From positions 62,001 through 126,000 of the forward strand of contig BBMT01000007.1 in assembly GCA_000755425.1 (NCBI GenBank): a DNA stretch of 64,000 nt, read 5' to 3'. Source of the stretch: Vibrio maritimus (GTDB lineage Bacteria > Pseudomonadota > Gammaproteobacteria > Enterobacterales > Vibrionaceae). The notes beneath the pieces are model-generated. The model ran no database searches. It saw only the letters and a list, made by a program, of their open reading frames with translations, and was not told the origin of the DNA. Shown here piece after piece: positions 59,860 through 64,000 of this stretch. Numbering within the stretch: the stretch's first letter is position 1; each line of letters begins with the position of its first letter. Made by a program: the position numbers and the translations under genes.

Positions 59860-60972
59860 ATGAAAAAACAACTTCTTTTAGCAGCACTTGGCGTAATTTC
59901 TACATCGGTGACCGCAGCCATTGATGTGAACGATAACCTATCAATTAGTGGCTTTGGTTCGACGTCTTGGACTCGCAGTGATAATCAAACGCCGCTACTG
60001 ATAAATCGGAATATTCGTGATGAAAACTGTTTTGACTGCGATACGACCTTTGGGGTGCAGCTAGATTACTTTTATGAGGCGTTTAAAGCGTCAGTACAAG
60101 TTGTAAAACGCCCTCAAGATCACTGGAGTTCGCCGCAACTTGAATGGGCGTATTTAGGATACTCTATTGGTGATTTTGAAGTACGAGCAGGTCGACTTCG
60201 GCTGCCCGTTTTCCTCGCATCTGAGTATTACTATGTAGGGCATGCCTATACTGCTGCGAGGCCTAACGAAGAAGTGTACAACAGTATCTTGGGTGTCACG
60301 GCTTACAACGGAGCTAGTGTCATTTGGAACTATAGCTTGAACGATGAGCTACAACTCTCGCTTACGCCATTTGTTGGCTTCAAAGACAACAATGAGGTTG
60401 AGTTTAATCCAGAGCTAACACTTGAGTTTGAAACTAAAAACATGTGGGGGCTTAATGCTCAGCTTGCTGGTGATAATTTCCGTGTCAATTTTGCATTTCT
60501 AGACTCAACGTTTGACCAAACCAATAAAATACGGAACTTTACAACCGAGGTCTCACCTGGTGTCCCCATAACGTTTCCGTATTTGGAGGTGCCACTTAAA
60601 GATCAGAACATAAAGCTCTATTCATTGGGTGCAGAGTATGATTTCGAAGCATTAAAGCTAATGGCTGAAGCACAAAAGAACGACTTATCCTCGTCTTGGT
60701 ATGCAAGTGCCGCTTATCGAATTAACCAATTCACACCTTATGTTGTTTATGGCGAAACATACAGTGAAAGCAGTGATAATAATCGTTATGAAGGGAAGAC
60801 GGGCGATAGCTGGACGTTGGGACTTCGTTATGACTTACTTTATAACGTTTCGTTGAATGCGGAATGGCAGACCTTGAATGCGATCAATGGTCAGACTGGT
60901 CCATTTATACAGCCTCCAAACCAAGATACTGATGCAAACCTTTACACCATCATGGTCAATTTTGTGTTCTAA
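59860..60972 (+). CDS. Outer-membrane porin-like beta-barrel protein, copy 2
   Basis: 370 residues, intact. Signal peptide MKKQLLLAALGVISTSVTA. It has the same features as copy 1: ISGFGSTSWTRSDNQTPLL, DENCFDCDTTFGVQLDYFY, EWAYLGYSIGDFEVRAGR and terminal YTIMVNFVF. The two paralogues differ most in the segment around residues 220-250, a likely extracellular loop. It starts two bases after the preceding stop. A terminator lies after the gene. Confidence 0.82.
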   Translation: MKKQLLLAALGVISTSVTAAIDVNDNLSISGFGSTSWTRSDNQTPLLINRNIRDENCFDCDTTFGVQLDYFYEAFKASVQVVKRPQDHWSSPQLEWAYLGYSIGDFEVRAGRLRLPVFLASEYYYVGHAYTAARPNEEVYNSILGVTAYNGASVIWNYSLNDELQLSLTPFVGFKDNNEVEFNPELTLEFETKNMWGLNAQLAGDNFRVNFAFLDSTFDQTNKIRNFTTEVSPGVPITFPYLEVPLKDQNIKLYSLGAEYDFEALKLMAEAQKNDLSSSWYASAAYRINQFTPYVVYGETYSESSDNNRYEGKTGDSWTLGLRYDLLYNVSLNAEWQTLNAINGQTGPFIQPPNQDTDANLYTIMVNFVF

Positions 60973-60993
60973 CTTATCTCTCTCACGCGATCA

Positions 60994-61018
60994 AAAAGGC
61001 TCACTTAGTGAGCCTTTT
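60994..61018. terminator. Terminator between the porin cassette and the DUF368 gene
   Basis: AAAAGGCTCAC (60994-61004), loop TTA, GTGAGCCTTTT (61008-61018), usable from both sides of the convergent genes. Confidence 0.88.
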
Positions 61019-61035
61019 CTTTCTAGTCGGTGGGA

Positions 61036-61959
61036 TTATTTCTCACCTTTCTCTGCAACTTTTTCAAGCGCTAGCACTAGGCCAATACCAACCAACATTA
61101 GGACAACGGCAGTCGCCAGTTGTGAAGGTTGACCTGTCACAGATTCAAAGTTGAATGGTGATAGGTTTTCTTGGATAAGTGGAACCTGCTCACCTTTTGA
61201 GTTTGTGCGCCATGAAATAGTTTCTTTCCATGGCCATAGCTTAGGTAGTGTGCCAAGCATTAGACCGGTTAGGAATACTAAAGCAAAGTCACGGAAACGC
61301 TTCAGTAGCCAAGATAGAACATGAGAGAACGATAGCAGACCAATTAAACAGCCCATCGCAAAGATCATCATAACGTCTAGTTGAAGACCTTTAACAGCGC
61401 CTAATACAGGTGTGTACATGCCAAGCAATAGAAGAATAAAGCTGCCCGAGATACCAGGTAGAATCATTGCACAAATCGCGATACAGCCCGCGAAGAAGAT
61501 GTTTAGGCTGGTTGGATCCATTTGCAGTGGCTTAAGCACTGTAATGCTGTACGCAAACACTGCGCCGAGTAATAAGAATACAAAGCGAGACAGCGTCTTT
61601 TGCTCGACTTGCTTAATCATGTGGTAAACCGATACCAAGATAAGGCCGAAGAAGAATGACCAAACTGGAACTGGATGGGTTTCTAGGGCCCAAGAGATGA
61701 ATTTGGCCAATGACAAGATTGACGTCAAAATACCACCAAATAGAGCGATTAGGAAAAAGCCATTGATGTGGTCAAACGCCGCTTTAAAGCCTTCACGTTT
61801 CCAGATACCCAATAGACTTGGGTTTACGCGGCGAATACTCTCAAGTAGCGTATCGTAAATACCAGTAATAAAGGCGATTGTACCTCCCGATACCCCAGGT
61901 ACAACGTCCGCTGCACCCATCGCCATTCCTTTTAAGAATGTAGTCAGATAGTTCTTCAT
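61036..61959 (-). CDS. popT: DUF368 undecaprenyl-phosphate translocase (PopT type)
   Basis: 307 residues from the ATG complementary to 61957-61959 (MKNYLTTFLKGMAMGAADVV), intact. An inner-membrane protein with about eight to nine helices. The two family repeats are GAADVVPGVSGGTIAFITGIY near residue 15 and AMILPGISGSFILLLLGMY near 170. DUF368 proteins, including the V. cholerae member on chromosome 2 (VCA0040, from memory), were shown to return undecaprenyl phosphate across the membrane for cell-wall synthesis. The C-terminal extension (KETISWRTNSKGEQVPLIQE) is periplasmic or loop sequence. Confidence 0.88.
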   Translation of the reverse strand: MKNYLTTFLKGMAMGAADVVPGVSGGTIAFITGIYDTLLESIRRVNPSLLGIWKREGFKAAFDHINGFFLIALFGGILTSILSLAKFISWALETHPVPVWSFFFGLILVSVYHMIKQVEQKTLSRFVFLLLGAVFAYSITVLKPLQMDPTSLNIFFAGCIAICAMILPGISGSFILLLLGMYTPVLGAVKGLQLDVMMIFAMGCLIGLLSFSHVLSWLLKRFRDFALVFLTGLMLGTLPKLWPWKETISWRTNSKGEQVPLIQENLSPFNFESVTGQPSQLATAVVLMLVGIGLVLALEKVAEKGEK

Positions 61960-62339
61960 GGTTTCTTCTTGGTTTAAAAAGTTGATGCAGAGTATATATG
62001 CATGCCCGTTGAAGTGCACGAGTCAATTAGCAAGCGAGTCACAAGGACTGACTCAGGTTTCTGGTTCTGCTTACAAAGAGAAAACCAAAGCCCTCTCCAT
62101 TCTAAATTTTTAGCACTTACAAGCCGTACGTCACTACAAAACCTAAGGTATTCCTATCAGTAATATTTGATTCCTTACAGTTCATTTCAGAACGAAAATA
62201 ATCCCATTTACTATTACTCACGTTAGCTGAACAGGCCTTGTAGCCTGTTTTTATCTAGGTATTTCTTTGAAAAATAACACTAATTTTCAAGGGTGCTTTT
62301 AATTTGCTATGGATGGCCTAGATATAGAAATGAGTAAAT
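61960..62339. other. Intergenic region with an orphan terminator
   Basis: 380 bp between the divergent DUF368 and outer-membrane protein genes. A hairpin AACAGGC/GCCTGTT (62230-62236 with 62243-62249) followed by TTT on the plus strand ends no annotated gene, so a small plus-strand RNA in about 62040-62252 is possible. I see no open frame with a ribosome site. Confidence 0.45.
62230..62253 (+). terminator. Orphan rho-independent terminator
   Basis: Seven-bp stem with a 6-base loop followed by T residues, without an upstream gene on its strand. Confidence 0.55.
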
Positions 62340-63105
62340 ATGACTACATCAATTTTGAAAAACACACTCAAAATCACAGCCATGGCAGTGGCGCTGTCGA
62401 GTGGAATTAGCCCTGCGATTGCGGACGAATATCAAGACATGTCGGATCCTTTGGCGGTTTATTCTCAAGCGGGTATGGGTGCGACTAACAAAGGCCTCAA
62501 TTTAAAATTGGGTCAAGCGTATGACACCAATAACGACGAAACCATGGCAATGCACGTTCTTGAGGTTAAAGGCTTTGCAGCTGATCTGCTGGGGCTCAAA
62601 GGCGACGACAGCGTTGACTCACTTCGTTATCGCCATTTCAACGTGAACACGACAAATGGCCTCGGTGGACAAGTCGACATCAACTGGGATTTCGACAATC
62701 AACTAGGGTCAGCTTCATATTCAGTCATTCAAGCTCTACCAAGATGGGGGCGCTGCAGCTCTATCCGCTAGCGGGGCTTGGGCTCAATGTGGCTGATGTT
62801 CACTCTCGTTTGTTAAAACCAGACGCAGCTTATGATGGCTCTATTGGCTACACCATTCCTGCCAGTTTTGCTGTGGTTGGCCTCTACTCCAAAATCGACA
62901 TCACTGACGACATTTGGCTGAACTATAACCCGATGTACACCACACAGCTTGGAGGCGTTGAAGCACTCAGTGAGCTCTACGGTTGGCAACATGAAATCGC
63001 AGCCAGCTATCAACTTAATCCAAGAAGCAACCTACGAGCCTTCTGGAACTTCGGTCAAACCCTCAACGGCACGGACTTTAGGTTGAGTACAACTACCAGT
63101 TTTAG
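62340..63105 (+). CDS. Outer-membrane beta-barrel protein of unknown function, two frameshifts
   Basis: About 255 residues after repair. The signal peptide runs to PAIADE. The body alternates short strands (LRYRHFNVNTTNGLGGQVDI, YGWQHEIAASYQL) and, after repair, ends in LEYNYQF with terminal Phe, the outer-membrane insertion signal. One-base losses lie near 62740 and 63084; the repaired stop is TAG at 63103-63105. No family with known function is recognised. It precedes the DUF1254-type gene by 86 bp and may share its promoter. Confidence 0.72.
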
Positions 63106-63191
63106 GGCGTAAGCGATCGCAATAACACACGACTTACCAATGAATTAATTCTGCTCTCTAGCTGGCTTGGGGAGCTCAAGACTCAATAGGC

Positions 63192-64000
63192 ATGATGATG
63201 AAAAAACAGCACTCTCACTCTTAATAACAACGCTATCGCTAGGTTCAGTTGGGCTAAGTTCGGTCGCTTTTGCTTCCGAGCAAACACCGACCGATGCCGA
63301 GCTTACTGGGCAACGTGTATATCACCATATGGAAAACATGGTTGCCTTTATGGAAGATTATGGACTGAATACATTCGAGTTTCCCGGGCTAGCTGACCAT
63401 ACTTGGGATGTGATAACTCCAGCGCTTGATCATATCTACGCCAAAGCCATGCTTGATGTGAGCGCCGGCCCAGTTGAGCTAAAAGTGGCACCTAGAGAGG
63501 ACAACCGATATGCGTCGCTGCATTTGGTCGATGCTGAGCACTTCTCTGTTTATCATGAAGTGACACCTGAAGAAGGTGGCAGCTACCTCATTGTTCGAGA
63601 AGGCGCTGATTATGAGGTGCCTGAAGGGCAGTACATAGACACGATTACTGTCAAAGATGATTTCATCTTTTCTTTCATTCGCGTACAAACGTTCGAGTAT
63701 CGTGATGATGGTGCCGCCGACCAATGGCGTAAGCAACTGACAGTAAAGAGTGTTGAGTCTCCCTCTGAGCTTGATTTGCCAGAGCGTGCCAACATTCGTG
63801 CGGTGATCGAGTTTGCCGATACTATTTCGGATGGTTGGGCGCAGACTCATGACAACATGCAAACGATTATTGCCGATACTGATTTTGATCAGCAAAGATT
63901 GGCTGAGGTGCGCCGTTATGTGCACGACCTCGGGACATCTGGACTCGTCGTCAACAATCTATCTGGTTTCGAGCATCCGGGTCACGCTGATGACCTTGCT
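63192..64000 (+). CDS. Exported DUF1254-domain protein, N-terminal part, one frameshift
   Basis: Starts at one of three ATGs in a row (63192, 63195, 63198) and runs off the window. After repair of a one-base loss in the A run near 63206, the N-terminus is a signal peptide (MMMKK-ALSLLITTLSLGS, ending VAFASE). The body shows NRYASLHLVDAEHFSVYHEV and later DDFIFSFIRVQTF, in keeping with DUF1254/DUF1214 proteins, whose function is unsettled. The frame beyond 63210 is open to the right edge. The N-terminal repair is inferred. Confidence 0.68.

Overview
The window is from a Vibrio (or close Vibrionaceae relative) and spans the replication origin of the secondary chromosome (chromosome 2). The diagnostic set is present and in the expected order. 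It comprises rctB (21340-23309, minus), an AT-rich GATC-dense unwinding region, six ATGATCA-type iterons at 22-23 bp spacing (23525-23644), a consensus DnaA box (23660-23668), a second block of iterons, an origin-proximal parS2 site (24313-24325), and parA2-parB2 (24546-26741). Seven exact copies of the chromosome-2 parS2 palindrome are scattered through the window, four of them within about 105 bp behind tmcA. I saw no rRNA or tRNA gene, CRISPR array, insertion sequence or prophage.

Layout. 1-499: start of a secreted amidohydrolase gene. 749-1739: D-lactate dehydrogenase. 1833-10981: one giant RTX adhesin gene (about 3,050 residues) with an N-terminal LapG-type TAAG site. 11246-16137: gltS, a DUF4344 putative metallopeptidase, a DCC protein, a 3-hydroxyisobutyrate-dehydrogenase-type reductase coupled to a LysR gene, and a DUF2798 membrane protein. 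16186-19221: a LacI-sensor/PAS/GGDEF/EAL protein. 19452-26741: a YebC/YeeN protein, small unknowns and the origin with its replication and partition genes. 26819-33079: tmcA, a FapA-like protein, a soxR/MFS pair and a lipoprotein. 33265-36307: a dihydrolipoyl dehydrogenase and an oxidoreductase/TetR pair. 36430-42337: a glucoside PTS/GH4 operon with its GntR regulator. 42499-50210: thioesterase, YegD, alkyl sulfatase with a LysR gene, MATE pump and an AraC gene. 50335-54757: a second AraC gene, an NTF2-like protein, a zinc macrodomain protein with a class-M sirtuin (an ADP-ribosylation module), and a DUF445 protein. 54856-60972: a hybrid histidine kinase divergent from a duplicated cassette of periplasmic-protein gene plus porin gene. 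61036-64000: a DUF368 (PopT-type) transporter, an outer-membrane protein and a DUF1254 protein cut by the window edge.

The sequence is heavily affected by frameshifts. I count about 37 in 20 genes, nearly all explained by one missing base and often in a homopolymer. Essential genes (rctB, parA2) are hit as often as dispensable ones, so consensus error of an unpolished assembly is much more likely than mass pseudogenisation. I therefore annotate each broken gene as one CDS over its full span and give the approximate break positions.

Themes. c-di-GMP and surface attachment are suggested by the LapG-cleavable adhesin and the nearby GGDEF/EAL protein; their link is inferred. Several local regulator-target units carry visible operators: a SoxR box before the MFS gene, paired palindromes before the TetR gene, and AAATGTA repeats between the GntR gene and the GH4 operon. 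The least-described pieces are the duplicated periplasmic-protein/porin cassette with its histidine kinase, an off-origin palindrome built from two iterons at 16128-16165, and the macrodomain/sirtuin pair.
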